Origin: Shewanella insulae
GTDB taxonomy: Bacteria; Pseudomonadota; Gammaproteobacteria; Enterobacterales; Shewanellaceae
DNA length: 64,000 bases
Assembly (NCBI RefSeq): GCF_009831655.1
Contig: NZ_WRPA01000010.1
Coordinates: forward strand, 1-64,000
Direction: 5' to 3'
Shown here: one piece after another, positions 14,447-24,142 of the stretch
Layout: each line of letters begins with the position of its first letter
Numbering within the stretch: the first letter of the stretch is position 1
Notes under the pieces: generated by a model
What the model saw: the letters and a program-made list of their open reading frames with translations, nothing else
What the model was told of the DNA's origin: nothing
Database searches by the model: none
Program-made: the position numbers and the translations under genes

Positions 14447-16615
14447 TTGATCAATAAGAATCACCTTGGGTTCGCCGTACTATTGGGACTACTCGGCTTG
14501 CTGGTCAACCTGGCACCTATTCCCCTATTTGGAAACCAACAGCTGATCATTGGTAACCTCTTCTTCGTGATCGTGGCCATCTTCCTCGGCCCCTGGTATG
14601 CCCTGTTAACCTCACTTTTGTGTGCCACCGGACTCTATATCGCCTGGGATAGCTGGCACATGTTTCTGCTGTTCCCGTTAGAGGCGCTGTGGCTGGGTTA
14701 TGCGCGGCGCAAAGAGTTCTACACCCTGTATGCGGATATCACTTTCTGGCTCTTGTTGGGCATGCCGCTTTTCTACCTATACGCCAACCTGGTGTTTCAG
14801 ATGCCCAACAGCTACATGACCTTTATCACCCTCAAGCAGGGGATCAACGGCATACTCTATACGGCGCTCGCCGTCATCTGTGTCACCTTACTGCCCAGCC
14901 AGCTGCATATCCAAGGTAAGCTGGTGAACAAGAAACGTAAGAGCTTCAACGCCCAGCTCACCTACACCTTTACCCAGGTATTGACCCTGGCACTGCTGGT
15001 CTCTGCGCTGATCTTCAACAACAACTCCATTGAGCAGCAACAGAAGGATGTGAAACTTAACCTTGAAGACTCGGCAACACATCTTGGTAAGGCGACAGAA
15101 AGCTTTATCGAAGGACATATCAGCGCCATCGATAGCGCCGCACGTTGGCTAAGCCTATCTGACTATGATGCGGACCAGTGGCAGAGCCTGCTGTCTAAGC
15201 TGCACCAGAGCTATCCCTTCTTTATCTCCATGCTAATTGCCGACGAAAAGGGACAGATCTCGGCGGCCAGCCCTATCTCTCGGCTGGACAAGGAGGCCGT
15301 TAAAAACAAAAACCTCAGCATCAGCGACAGGCATTACTTTCAGGAGGCCTTCTACAATCAGCTAACCTATATCTCCCCAGCCTTCCTCGGTCGGGGATTC
15401 GGCTCAGATCCCATAGTCGCCATCAGTTCGCCCCTCTATTCCAAAGAGGATCCCGTTAGCCCCATAGGGATCATCGAAGGCTCGTTAAACCTTACCAAGT
15501 TCGCCAGCATAGATGAGCGCAACCGTGAATATAAAGAGCAGGCCATGGTACTCACCGACGAGAATGGCCTGGTGATCTACGCATCAGAAATGCTGGACCT
15601 TGCCCCCCTAACCCCCTTGAAGGCATCGACCTCGGGGCAGCGCTACCGCACCAGCCTGAACATGATCAACTTTCGCCAACTCGACAGCTTTAACCCAGAG
15701 TTTGCCTACGCCAAATATGTGCTGAAAAACGGCTGGTCGCTCCATGTGGTAGTGCCTTTCTTACCCTTGGTGAAGCAGGTGGAGCAGCAATACCTGACCA
15801 CCTTCAGCCTGCTGTTTGTCGCCTTTATCATCACCGTCTTGCTCATCAAGGTGATCAGTAACCGCCTAACCCAACCGCTGGAGACCATCGCCAAGAAATT
15901 TAGCCAGTGGGGGATAACCGAACACCAGGATGAGGCCATGTTAGACACCATGCCACAGGAGATCTACGCCCTCTCCAGCAGCATTCAGAAGAGTAAACAG
16001 GAGCTGATCAGCTACCAGCTGGAGCTGGAGGAAAAAGTGGCAATGCGCACGGTTGAACTGGAAGATGCCAACCTCAAGCTGCAGGCGCTGGCAGAGCGCG
16101 ATGAATTGACTCAGCTCTACAACCGACGCTATGTAGAGAATCATTTCGGCAATATCCATGACATGTGCAAGCGCAGCTATTCCGCGCTGGCGTTCTGCAT
16201 CATAGATATCGACCACTTTAAGAAGATCAACGACACTTACGGCCATCAGATAGGCGACAGCGCACTGATCGCCCTGGCCGATCTGATGAAACAGTTCTTT
16301 AAACGGGACACGGATATCATCTCTCGCTATGGCGGTGAAGAGTTTCTGGTGGTTCTGCCCCAGTGCAACGCCCTGCAGGTGGAGCAGCATCTGAATCAGT
16401 TTAAGGAGCTGGTCGCCGAGCATCAGATAGAGGTGCCCGGCAAGGCTCCAATCAGCCTCAAGGTGAGCATCGGCGCGGTGATCAGCAATGCCGGTTACAT
16501 GAACGACATAGATCACTGGTTTAAGATGGCCGACCTTAACCTCTACGAGGCCAAGGAGAATGGCCGTAACCGGGTGGTCTGCTCGCTGTTATCGGAAGCG
16601 GATCAACTCTCCTGA
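14447..16615 (+). CDS. Membrane-bound diguanylate cyclase with extracytoplasmic sensor
   Basis: The 722-residue protein has about five to six N-terminal membrane helices (residues 1-155), another helix (about 175-193), a dCache-like extracytoplasmic region (about 195-455), a helix (about 457-475), a linker coiled coil and a GGDEF domain (about 550-715). The active site reads GGEEF. RDTD five residues before it is the inhibitory I-site, so the enzyme should make c-di-GMP and be product-inhibited. The start is TTG at 14447, with AGGGA upstream and an in-frame TAA directly before it. It is the first chromosomal gene right of the island boundary. Confidence 0.9.
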   Translation: MINKNHLGFAVLLGLLGLLVNLAPIPLFGNQQLIIGNLFFVIVAIFLGPWYALLTSLLCATGLYIAWDSWHMFLLFPLEALWLGYARRKEFYTLYADITFWLLLGMPLFYLYANLVFQMPNSYMTFITLKQGINGILYTALAVICVTLLPSQLHIQGKLVNKKRKSFNAQLTYTFTQVLTLALLVSALIFNNNSIEQQQKDVKLNLEDSATHLGKATESFIEGHISAIDSAARWLSLSDYDADQWQSLLSKLHQSYPFFISMLIADEKGQISAASPISRLDKEAVKNKNLSISDRHYFQEAFYNQLTYISPAFLGRGFGSDPIVAISSPLYSKEDPVSPIGIIEGSLNLTKFASIDERNREYKEQAMVLTDENGLVIYASEMLDLAPLTPLKASTSGQRYRTSLNMINFRQLDSFNPEFAYAKYVLKNGWSLHVVVPFLPLVKQVEQQYLTTFSLLFVAFIITVLLIKVISNRLTQPLETIAKKFSQWGITEHQDEAMLDTMPQEIYALSSSIQKSKQELISYQLELEEKVAMRTVELEDANLKLQALAERDELTQLYNRRYVENHFGNIHDMCKRSYSALAFCIIDIDHFKKINDTYGHQIGDSALIALADLMKQFFKRDTDIISRYGGEEFLVVLPQCNALQVEQHLNQFKELVAEHQIEVPGKAPISLKVSIGAVISNAGYMNDIDHWFKMADLNLYEAKENGRNRVVCSLLSEADQLS

Positions 16616-16638
16616 GCCCAGGGCTTGCCCTAAACGCC

Positions 16639-18129
16639 TCAATCCTCGCGCGCCGTAGCTGTCTGCTGGCGCGCATCGATAAACTGCTCCAGCCTATCGA
16701 GCAAGTAAGGAAAGAAGGGATTCCACTTCTGCCTGAGCACCTCAGATGCCGAGACGCCAAGCACACCGCGCTCTCCCCGGGTGGCCGCCGCGCCTATCTG
16801 TACCCTGTGACTCCCCTTAACAAACGCCGTGCCATAGAGGCTATCGCTCGCCGGATAGGGCATGGCCACATGGGAGAGCGAATAGACTCCCGCCGGCCAG
16901 GTGAGCCCTAAGGCCTTCTCGGTCACCGCTTGTTGGGGACGATAACGCTTAGCATCGACCTCATCGAGGCGATGAGCCGCCCCTTGGCTCGCATGGCGAT
17001 TCTGCACTAGGGTCAGGTCGACATTCGGCCTTTCGAGACTGAGCGAAGGCAGCAAGGCGGTCAGCGGATCGCTCACCACCAAGGCCAGACTCAAGGGTTG
17101 ACGGTTGATATCGAACAGCACCAGCTGATGCTGTTTCGAAGGCAGACGCCCATAGAGATCTGTCACCACAGCCTGGGTCGATACCGTGGCGTCGGCCACC
17201 GACTGAAAGGTTAAGATATCGGCCAGCTCGGCTAATCGCTCCGGGGAAAGCGTCTGCATCAGCTGTTGATTGCGCTCTGCCAGCTGATAGACCACATCGC
17301 CGGCATTGACCGCGAAAGAGTTGTATTTAAAGGGATCGTACTCGGTCTGAATCGAGTTCCAGCTCAGCTTCTCAAGCCCAAGCAGCCGCCCTAACCTGTC
17401 CTGCCACTTGGCGCCGGCCGCCACTGGCGACAAACCTATGGCTGGCGAGACGAAGATCATGCCGCGGTAACTCAGTTTGGAGTTGTGAGCGAGCCGCTCT
17501 AGCTCATGATTTAACGCCAGCGCCGCGCCGGTAGAGAAGCCCACCACATAAAGCGGCTTATCGCCTAACTGCCGCTTAAGATGCTCGGTTGCCAGCTCGA
17601 CCGCCCTGGCCATCTCCTGCCATTTAAGCTCCACCAAGGCAGAGGGTATGGTGCCGTGGCCCGGCAGACGCAGCCCCAGCAGGTGGGCGCGCCCCTTAAA
17701 ATGCTCGGCAAAGTGAGACAGGGCATAGGGGGAGTCCGACATGCCGTGCAACAACAGTACGCCAAACTCGGCATCAGGATTGGCCCACTCATAGCTGCGA
17801 TTCCAGTCCATCGGCCAGTTATCTGGGGCGGCAAAGCTGCCACGCAGATAACGATTGAGGGGCTGCGCCATTCCCTGGGTATGGCGATAGATCTTACTCT
17901 CCACCTCCTCAAACAACTTGGCCTCCAGCGCCTGATAACCCGAGAAATCCGTCACCTCGCTGTTGAGGCGAAACTGATGCTCGAGCCGGGTCGTATGCCA
18001 GATGGACAGGTCGGGGCGGGCATTTAAAAACCAGACGCCGAAGGCGAGCGCGGCCGCGACGATGCCAAGACAGGCATAGGTAATGGCTATGGTGAGGTGT
18101 TTTGTCGAGTGGATGAGTAATGTTTTCAT
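16639..18129 (-). CDS. Membrane-anchored alpha/beta hydrolase
   Basis: The 496-residue protein has an N-terminal membrane anchor (residues about 10-35). An alpha/beta-hydrolase core follows: VLLLHGMSDSPYAL as the oxyanion segment, LPGHG, and nucleophile elbow GFSTG at about residue 194. The pattern resembles lysophospholipase or monoglyceride lipase-type hydrolases, but substrate and partners are unknown. The C-terminal third is longer than in typical members and includes a region (HVAMPYPASDSLYG) that may carry the catalytic histidine. It is convergent with the diguanylate cyclase gene. Confidence 0.8.
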   Translation of the reverse strand: MKTLLIHSTKHLTIAITYACLGIVAAALAFGVWFLNARPDLSIWHTTRLEHQFRLNSEVTDFSGYQALEAKLFEEVESKIYRHTQGMAQPLNRYLRGSFAAPDNWPMDWNRSYEWANPDAEFGVLLLHGMSDSPYALSHFAEHFKGRAHLLGLRLPGHGTIPSALVELKWQEMARAVELATEHLKRQLGDKPLYVVGFSTGAALALNHELERLAHNSKLSYRGMIFVSPAIGLSPVAAGAKWQDRLGRLLGLEKLSWNSIQTEYDPFKYNSFAVNAGDVVYQLAERNQQLMQTLSPERLAELADILTFQSVADATVSTQAVVTDLYGRLPSKQHQLVLFDINRQPLSLALVVSDPLTALLPSLSLERPNVDLTLVQNRHASQGAAHRLDEVDAKRYRPQQAVTEKALGLTWPAGVYSLSHVAMPYPASDSLYGTAFVKGSHRVQIGAAATRGERGVLGVSASEVLRQKWNPFFPYLLDRLEQFIDARQQTATARED

Positions 18130-18243
18130 GAGAAATGACCGCTAGGCTCCATGTGCGCGCTTACGCGCTGCAAGTCCGTTAACCATTAACATACACGGCT
18201 TTATTGCGTAAACTCCAGCCCAAACGCCCAAGGAATCGTGAAT

Positions 18244-18705
18244 ATGTCTGAGAATGTGAAGCCCTTAGGGCCAGATGGCGCCATGCGATGCTTTTATCTG
18301 CCAACGCCGCCCAAACTGGCCGCCGACTGGCAGCTTAGCCAACCAGACAGCCTAGATAGCCTGATCGCCCTTAATGGCAATCATTGGCGCAAGATCTTAG
18401 TGATTATGGCAAAGCTGAGCGCACCGGACGACGATTGGCGAGGCTACATGAGCAAGCTTTTAAAGCACGATGAGCAGATACGTTTCGGCGCCGATGCCCT
18501 ATCACCCTTGGCCCGTGAGCACTATGTGTGCGGCCAGCAGAGTGCCATCGCCTTGGGCTTGACGCCCTTGAGTGAGGCCAAAACCTTTAGACACCAGAAA
18601 GAAAACGAGTGTCAAATCTACCTGCTCCCCTATCTGGATTATCGCCAGTGCCCCAACGCCCTGATAGCGGATTTGCGCCAGCTGCGTGCCTCGCTAGTCG
18701 ATTAG
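18244..18705 (+). CDS. Conserved hypothetical protein (about 153 aa)
   Basis: This soluble protein begins MSENVKPLGPDGAMRCFYLP; no domain was recognised. AAGGA precedes the ATG at 18244 by 9 nt; a GTG six bases upstream is a less likely start. The frame is coding-like, with the GC-rich codon use of its neighbours. It is followed by a strong bidirectional terminator shared with nadE and is divergent from the hydrolase gene. Confidence 0.7.
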   Translation: MSENVKPLGPDGAMRCFYLPTPPKLAADWQLSQPDSLDSLIALNGNHWRKILVIMAKLSAPDDDWRGYMSKLLKHDEQIRFGADALSPLAREHYVCGQQSAIALGLTPLSEAKTFRHQKENECQIYLLPYLDYRQCPNALIADLRQLRASLVD

Positions 18706-18787
18706 CCCTTAAGCCCAACAACCTCCAATGCTCAAGGAGATTAAGAAAGGGTTTGCATTAGACAGAGCAGCGGGTCTCCCCAAAGAA

Positions 18788-18808
18788 AAAGGCGCCCGAG
18801 GCGCCTTT
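18788..18808. terminator. Bidirectional terminator between the hypothetical gene and nadE
   Basis: AAAGGCGCC pairs with GGCGCCTTT around CGA, with A-rich sequence on one side and T-rich on the other. It lies between two convergent genes and can serve both. Confidence 0.85.
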
Positions 18809-18833
18809 ATCGATTTGCGGCAATCATTTAGTG

Positions 18834-19667
18834 TCAGTCGTATAGCGTCGGGATAGGCTTACGCTTATGCTGGGTCGCGTTGTAGATGGCGATCAGGCGC
18901 GCCTCGACCGCCGCGTCCACCGGCTTGCCTTCGAGGAAGTCGTCTATCTGATCATAGCTCAGGCCCAGGGCGACCTCATCTTCGAGCTGCGGCTTGTCGC
19001 ACTCGAGATCCGCCGTCGGCGCCTTATCGACCAGCACGCTCGGCGCGCCCAGGGCTGCCGCCAACTGACGCACCTGACGCTTGCTCAGACCAAACAGCGG
19101 CGCCAGATCGCAGGCGCCGTCGCCCCACTTGGTATAGAAGCCTGTGATATTCTCGGCGCTGTGGTCGGTGCCCACTACCAGGCCACCGGTAAGGCCTGCT
19201 ATCTCATACTGGGCGATCATACGCATCCTAGCCTTCACGTTCCCCTTCACAAAATCCACATTGCTGTGGGGGTGAGAGATCACGCCGGCTACTTCGAGGC
19301 CCGCCAGGGTTTGATGATGGATCCCTTCGACCCCTTCGCCAATATTGACCGTCACCAGCTTGCTGGGCTTGATGAACTGACAGGCCATCTGCGCCTCATC
19401 TTCATCCCGCTGCACCTTGAAGGGCAGACGCACCGCAATAAACTGATAGCTGCCTTCATACTCACCTTCGTTGTTCAGCTCATCCACCGCCAGCTGGCAC
19501 AGACGGCCCGCCAAGGAGGAGTCTACCCCACCGCTGATCCCCAGCACCAGACTGGTGGCCCGCGCCTCTTTGAGTTTCGCTTTGATAAAGGCGATACGTC
19601 TTTGCACCTCATATTCCACCTCAATATGCGGCTGCACCTTCATTTCACGTATGATCTGTCCTTTCAC
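18834..19667 (-). CDS. nadE: NH3-dependent NAD synthetase
   Basis: The 277-residue enzyme has the PP-loop SGGVDSS (residues about 45-51) and the second conserved block [13 protein letters not shown] near residue 220. Size and motifs match bacterial ammonia-dependent NadE, which converts deamido-NAD to NAD with ATP. There is no N-terminal glutaminase domain. The GTG at 19667 is preceded by GGAGT at 6 nt; an ATG eight codons later is the alternative. The N-terminus aligns with E. coli NadE from the upstream start. Confidence 0.93.
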   Translation of the reverse strand: MKGQIIREMKVQPHIEVEYEVQRRIAFIKAKLKEARATSLVLGISGGVDSSLAGRLCQLAVDELNNEGEYEGSYQFIAVRLPFKVQRDEDEAQMACQFIKPSKLVTVNIGEGVEGIHHQTLAGLEVAGVISHPHSNVDFVKGNVKARMRMIAQYEIAGLTGGLVVGTDHSAENITGFYTKWGDGACDLAPLFGLSKRQVRQLAAALGAPSVLVDKAPTADLECDKPQLEDEVALGLSYDQIDDFLEGKPVDAAVEARLIAIYNATQHKRKPIPTLYD

Positions 19668-19882
19668 TGGTCGACTCCACTTAGGTTAACTGTCAGCATG
19701 ATTCTAAGCTGACCATTATGAGCCAATTTATCGGGAAATTCACGACCTAAGCTTGCCCCAAATCGAGAAAACCGCCTCTGCGCTGCAATTATTTACTAGT
19801 CAGCGCAAAAGTGGCTGATCTACACTGGTCAATCAGAGAACGGACGATCCGGTCTCTAGTCACAGGTGACTGGCGAAGCAGG

Positions 19883-20722
19883 ATGATGGCAACAAGCGCA
19901 GTAGAGAAGATAGATTATTGGCAGGCGAGCATCTTGAAAGAGATGGAGCTGAGCCGCGCGCGCTTTACCCATTTCGCCTTCGAGAAACACGTGCACCTGG
20001 ACTATCACATAGGCGTCGTCAGCCACGGCGGACAGCGCTACCATCACAGAGGTTGCGAGTATCGGCTCACGCCCGGCAATCTATCCACTCTTAACCCCGA
20101 CGAGAGCCACAACGGCCAGAGTATCGCCGACGGAGGCTACGAGGCCTTGGTGATGTCCCTACCCACCAGTTATGTGCAACAGGTGGGTCAGGCGCTCAAT
20201 CAAGGCGAGCTCTTCTTTAACGCCCCCATCCAAGACGATCCCTGGTTGAGGAATTACTTTATCCGCCTGCACCAGCAGCTCACCCTGTACCAGGCCAACA
20301 TCTCGCCAATGGAGGCGGAGACGCTGCTGCTTGGTTTCATTAGCGAGCTGTTTTACCGCCACGGTAAGCTGCGAAATCTGCCGAGTAACAGCGCCAAATT
20401 GAGCGGTGCCCAGCTAGAGAGCATCAAGCAACAGTTCCATTCGGGGCTGGATCAGGAGTTCGAGCTTGAGCAACTTGCCCTAACCGTAGGTCTCAGCAAA
20501 TTTCAATTTCTGCGCCAATTTAAGGCAGCCACCGGCATGACGCCCCACGCCTACCTGAAACGGCTCAGGCTAGAGTATGCCAAGAAGGCGCTAATGCGCG
20601 GCGACAGTGCCATCAACACGGCCCATGGGCTGGGTTTCTTCGACCAAAGTCATTTCAACAAGGCGTTCAAGCAGGCCTTTTTGATCACCCCGGCCCATTT
20701 TCAAAAGCGGGTCACCCCCTAG
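19883..20722 (+). CDS. AraC-family transcriptional regulator
   Basis: The 279-residue protein has an N-terminal cupin-type ligand domain (HVHLDYHIGVVSHGG) and a C-terminal double helix-turn-helix (residues about 195-279) ending with the GFFDQSHFNKAFK signature. I place the start at the ATG pair 19883/19886, since homologous proteins begin near the cupin domain; the frame is open to 19811. It lies directly upstream of a LysE-family exporter on the same strand, a common pairing in which the regulator senses the exported amino acid. Confidence 0.85.
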   Translation: MMATSAVEKIDYWQASILKEMELSRARFTHFAFEKHVHLDYHIGVVSHGGQRYHHRGCEYRLTPGNLSTLNPDESHNGQSIADGGYEALVMSLPTSYVQQVGQALNQGELFFNAPIQDDPWLRNYFIRLHQQLTLYQANISPMEAETLLLGFISELFYRHGKLRNLPSNSAKLSGAQLESIKQQFHSGLDQEFELEQLALTVGLSKFQFLRQFKAATGMTPHAYLKRLRLEYAKKALMRGDSAINTAHGLGFFDQSHFNKAFKQAFLITPAHFQKRVTP

Positions 20723-20760
20723 CCGCCGCGGGTCAAGTGCCGAGGATCGAATCCCCTAAA

Positions 20761-20792
20761 GCCTCAAGCTTTAAAGGCCTCAAGCTTTAAAG
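20761..20792 (+). repeat. Two exact 16-bp tandem repeats
   Basis: GCCTCAAGCTTTAAAG occurs twice in direct succession (20761-20776, 20777-20792), followed by a partial GCCT. The unit is partly palindromic (AAGCTT, CTTTAAAG), so the tract can fold back. It lies between the AraC and LysE genes, where a terminator or operator is expected. Confidence 0.7.
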
Positions 20793-20882
20793 GCCTGAGT
20801 GCAATATTTTACAATCCCGGCGCCCCGGATAAGCTTACTATGGCGACATCGACTTAATTTAACGTGCGAGAGTTCAACACAG

Positions 20883-21533
20883 ATGGAATTACAACTGCAC
20901 CTACTGCTATCACTGGCCATCATACACACGGTCGCCCTGGCGAGTCCGGGGCCAGATTTTGCCCTAGTGGTGAGACTGGCTGCCCAGGAGGAAAGAAATA
21001 CGGCCGTCGCCGCGGCGCTGGGGCTGGCGGTAGCCATCACGCTACATACACTGTTGAGTCTCACCGGAGTTAGCCTGATCATCAAGGGATCACCCGGCCT
21101 CTTCATGGCGGTACAGCTAATTGGCGCCAGCTACCTGGGCTGGATGGGCATAGGCGCGATACGCGCGGCCATCGCCCACTGGCGAGACGTGCAGCATCTA
21201 AGTACAGAGAAGGTGGCTGAGCGAGGGATAGGCGCGGCTCAGGGCTTTATGCAGGGGATCTCCACCAACCTGCTCAACCCCAAGGCCTTGGTGTTTTTTA
21301 TCACGCTGTTCTCGACTCTGATCACCCCAGACGTGACCCAGAGTACTAAGGTGGCCGCCACCGCCATGATGTTCGCCCTCTCTCTGGGGTGGTTTAGCCT
21401 GATCGCCCTGGTGCTGTCACACCCCAGGATGCAGCTCAAGATGAAAAGAGCAACCCCAAGCATCAACCTGCTGACCGGATTGCTCTTTATCTTCGTCGCC
21501 GGGGTGATCCTCACCGGCGCCCTCGGCCGTTAA
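20883..21533 (+). CDS. LysE-family amino-acid exporter
   Basis: The 216-residue polytopic protein has about six hydrophobic segments and the family signature ASPGPDFALVVRLA near the N-terminus, plus STNLLNPKALVFFITLF in the middle. Members export amino acids or homoserine lactones with proton antiport. The ATG at 20883 gives the usual family N-terminus, although the frame is open to 20799; the binding site is weak. The neighbouring AraC gene is its likely regulator. Confidence 0.88.
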   Translation: MELQLHLLLSLAIIHTVALASPGPDFALVVRLAAQEERNTAVAAALGLAVAITLHTLLSLTGVSLIIKGSPGLFMAVQLIGASYLGWMGIGAIRAAIAHWRDVQHLSTEKVAERGIGAAQGFMQGISTNLLNPKALVFFITLFSTLITPDVTQSTKVAATAMMFALSLGWFSLIALVLSHPRMQLKMKRATPSINLLTGLLFIFVAGVILTGALGR

Positions 21534-21596
21534 GCCTGGGCCGTCAGCGAACCATCACCAATAAGAGTATGACGAGCGACTAACTCAGCTGCTTGC

Positions 21597-22523
21597 TTAA
21601 CTCAGTTCCTTGCTACGGATATAATCCAGCGCCGAGGTCACCGCCATCACCTGTGCCTGAATACAGTTTTCATCGTCCACCAGGGGGCTGTCTGGATAGA
21701 CCTCGGTAGTGGTGTTGTATCTGGCATCGCTAAAGCCACAACACAGGCCTAAGGCCTTGGTTGCATAGTTGATCACCCCAAACTGAGTGATGGGCTCGCC
21801 TATCAGCCGGCCTTGCTCGTCGGCCGGGGCGATATGGGTCACCTCACCTACGGACTTAATGATGGCCGCCTGCATCTCATCGCTCGGGTTTTCACTGTCC
21901 CCCACCAGATAGAAACCGTCGGGGATATTCCAGTTAGTCTGCACCTTAGCGTCTCTGGCCGCTAAGGCAGGACGAAACTCGCTGTTGTCTGTGTCTGTGG
22001 TCTCATGCAGATCTATGTGAGCCATCAAGGGCAGGTTACAGCTCGCCACCCACTGCATCAGGGCGCGTGACTCCTGGGCCGGGCTGTCGCCATAGAAGGA
22101 ACGGTTAGGATCGATCGCCTCGGGGTTCCAGCGGTTGATGGTCTCATAGCCCCAGGGGCTGACACAGGGCGCCACCAGGATATTGAAGTCTTGACTATAC
22201 TCGGCTGCCTTGGCGATTAAGAAACGCAGCGCCCCCTGTACCCCACTGGTCTCATAGCCATGAACCCCGCCGGTAACCAAAATCGTTGGCTTAGCCTGAT
22301 CCCAGTCGCGGGACTTGAAACCATAGAGCGGATACTGGCCCTCGGCATAGTTCAGCTCGCCATACTGCTGCGCCTCAAAGCTCTCGCTCACCTGACTAAA
22401 CTTGCTCAGTACCTCCTGCTCATAGGAGCGCTTCTTCTGCTGCGCACCACGCCACTTAAGCTTTTCCGCCTCGCCCCACGGTATACCCGCCTCGCCAATC
22501 CAATAACCCTGCTGCTCTGTCAT
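21597..22523 (-). CDS. M14-family (succinylglutamate desuccinylase/aspartoacylase-like) zinc carboxypeptidase
   Basis: The 308-residue protein contains GGVHGYETSG, giving the H-x-x-E zinc ligands, and HIDLHETTDTDN with a further histidine and acidic residues. This places it among M14 deacylase/carboxypeptidase relatives; the substrate is unknown. The open frame continues upstream to 22865, but that part overlaps the rluA gene region and lacks family similarity. The start is therefore put at the ATG at 22523 (an ATG at 22535 is also possible). No signal peptide is seen. Confidence 0.8.
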   Translation of the reverse strand: MTEQQGYWIGEAGIPWGEAEKLKWRGAQQKKRSYEQEVLSKFSQVSESFEAQQYGELNYAEGQYPLYGFKSRDWDQAKPTILVTGGVHGYETSGVQGALRFLIAKAAEYSQDFNILVAPCVSPWGYETINRWNPEAIDPNRSFYGDSPAQESRALMQWVASCNLPLMAHIDLHETTDTDNSEFRPALAARDAKVQTNWNIPDGFYLVGDSENPSDEMQAAIIKSVGEVTHIAPADEQGRLIGEPITQFGVINYATKALGLCCGFSDARYNTTTEVYPDSPLVDDENCIQAQVMAVTSALDYIRSKELS

Positions 22524-22736
22524 GCTATTTTCCATCTTATTATCTGCCTCGGCCAAGCCGCCCACTGTCGGCGGGGCCCCATGCCCCCATGATACCCAAA
22601 CTCGGGGCAACTGTGAGCAGAGTCGAGAAAAAACTGGCGAAAGGCCCTGTAAAGTAAACGGCGGCCGGTCAAACGAAAGCGCGACAGGATAGGCAGAACC
22701 GGCAATCTTTGTTAGGATCGCCGCCGAGGAGAGACG

Positions 22737-23390
22737 ATGAAAATATTTAGTTACCAGCCCCCGGCAATTCCCTGGCTCGACATACGTTATCAAGATCGCG
22801 ATATCATCATACTCAACAAGCCATCTGGCCTGTTGTCTAATCCCGGCCGCGCAGCAGAGACCCATGATTGCGCCATCAACCGCCTGCTACAACGTTTTCC
22901 CGAGGCCATCCTGGTGCACAGACTCGACTGCGCTACCTCCGGCATCATGGTGTTTGCCCTCAACAAGAAGGCCGAATCTCACCTTAAGACCCAGTTTCAA
23001 AATCGCACCACAGAGAAGTATTATGTGGCCGAGGTACAGGGCCTGATGAGTCAGGACAGTGGCAAGATAGAGTTGGCGATGAAGCCTGATAGCGAGCAAC
23101 CGCCGCTACAGAAGATCGCCGAGGATGGTAAACCGGCAACCACCTATTTTGAGGTGCTAGAGCGTCGCAGCAACAGCACCCTGGTGAAGCTCAAACCGAT
23201 CACGGGCCGAACCCACCAGCTCAGGCTACACATGAAGGCGCTTGGCCATACCATACTGGGTGATGACTTCTATGGCGACGAAAGCATAATCGCCGCCGCA
23301 CCACGTCTGCACCTGCATGCCGAGCATCTGAGCATCACCCACCCCTACAAGCAGACAAGGCTGAGCTTCTCGAGTCTGCATCCCTTCTAG
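22737..23390 (+). CDS. rluA: RluA-family pseudouridine synthase
   Basis: The 217-residue enzyme has the catalytic motif HRLDCATSG with the essential aspartate (residues about 61-69), the IILNKPSGLL segment, and ITGRTHQLRLHM near the C-terminus. Length and lack of an S4 domain match RluA, which modifies 23S rRNA U746 and U32 of several tRNAs. GAGGAG lies 6 nt before the ATG. It is divergent from the M14 gene and followed by a terminator. Confidence 0.9.
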   Translation: MKIFSYQPPAIPWLDIRYQDRDIIILNKPSGLLSNPGRAAETHDCAINRLLQRFPEAILVHRLDCATSGIMVFALNKKAESHLKTQFQNRTTEKYYVAEVQGLMSQDSGKIELAMKPDSEQPPLQKIAEDGKPATTYFEVLERRSNSTLVKLKPITGRTHQLRLHMKALGHTILGDDFYGDESIIAAAPRLHLHAEHLSITHPYKQTRLSFSSLHPF

Positions 23391-23414
23391 GGCTTCCCCC
23401 TTGAGAGACACAAA

Positions 23415-23437
23415 AAAGGCGCCCATTGGGCGCCTCT
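23415..23437. terminator. Bidirectional terminator after rluA
   Basis: GGCGCCC (23418-23424) pairs with GGGCGCC (23428-23434) around ATT. An A-run precedes it and a pyrimidine-rich stretch follows. It separates rluA from the convergent gene at 23443. Confidence 0.8.
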
Positions 23438-23442
23438 CTATT

Positions 23443-23847
23443 TTATGCCGCTCGCTTAGCGGTATAGAAACATTCGCTGCTGTTGCAAAATTGCAGGTTA
23501 TTGTCGTCAGACAGGAGGAAATATTCGCCAAATAGGTTACCACCGAGATCTTCCAGCTTAAGGCCGTTGTCGAGCCGGGTGGCCTGCATCTCATCCAAGC
23601 TATGACAACCATCGTTATACCAGGTCTCTAGAAACAGCTTATCGCCTTGACGATAAAGGGTGATCTTGTCGCCCAGAGAGGGACGTTCATCTATCCACTG
23701 ACCAATAATTTCGCGTGTTTCCATATCTTGCTCCTGCCAACCTAGGCGTTTGCGCTTCTCAACAACCGACATTTCGATAACTTGAAGTAATGACTGTGAA
23801 CCGTTTCCACTGGCTTTGTCTAACATCACCCTAAGCTCAGAACTCAT
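23443..23847 (-). CDS. Conserved hypothetical protein (134 aa)
   Basis: This soluble 134-residue protein was not recognised. It begins MSSELRVMLDKASGNGSQSL and ends with a cysteine-containing segment (LQFCNSSECFYTAKRAA). AGAGGT precedes the ATG at 23847 at good spacing. It is monocistronic between terminators. Confidence 0.7.
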   Translation of the reverse strand: MSSELRVMLDKASGNGSQSLLQVIEMSVVEKRKRLGWQEQDMETREIIGQWIDERPSLGDKITLYRQGDKLFLETWYNDGCHSLDEMQATRLDNGLKLEDLGGNLFGEYFLLSDDNNLQFCNSSECFYTAKRAA

Positions 23848-24090
23848 ATTTATTTAACCTCTAAATTATCGCAAATGTTACAGCATTGTAAAAAAGCAAC
23901 TATAAACCAACAAGTTAAACCGACTTGCTTTCCCCTTTATGTGAAATTGTAACCTAGAGTCGAAATAAAAACGCGATCTAAATCACTTTTAATGCATTAT
24001 TTCAGTAAAGTGTAATACAAAAATTTTGCAACAGGTCAATTCAGCACTCTCTAAACCTTATCGGCCGCAACTCGCCTTTCTAGACACAAA

Positions 24091-24112
24091 AAAGGAGCCT
24101 GAAGGCTCCTTT
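24091..24112. terminator. Terminator downstream of sstT
   Basis: AAAGGAGCCT and AGGCTCCTTT form a 10-bp stem around GA. On the minus strand the stem is followed by a T-run, fitting the end of the sstT transcript. Confidence 0.8.
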
Positions 24113-24142
24113 CATCACATAGGACATTAATACTAGGCGGAC

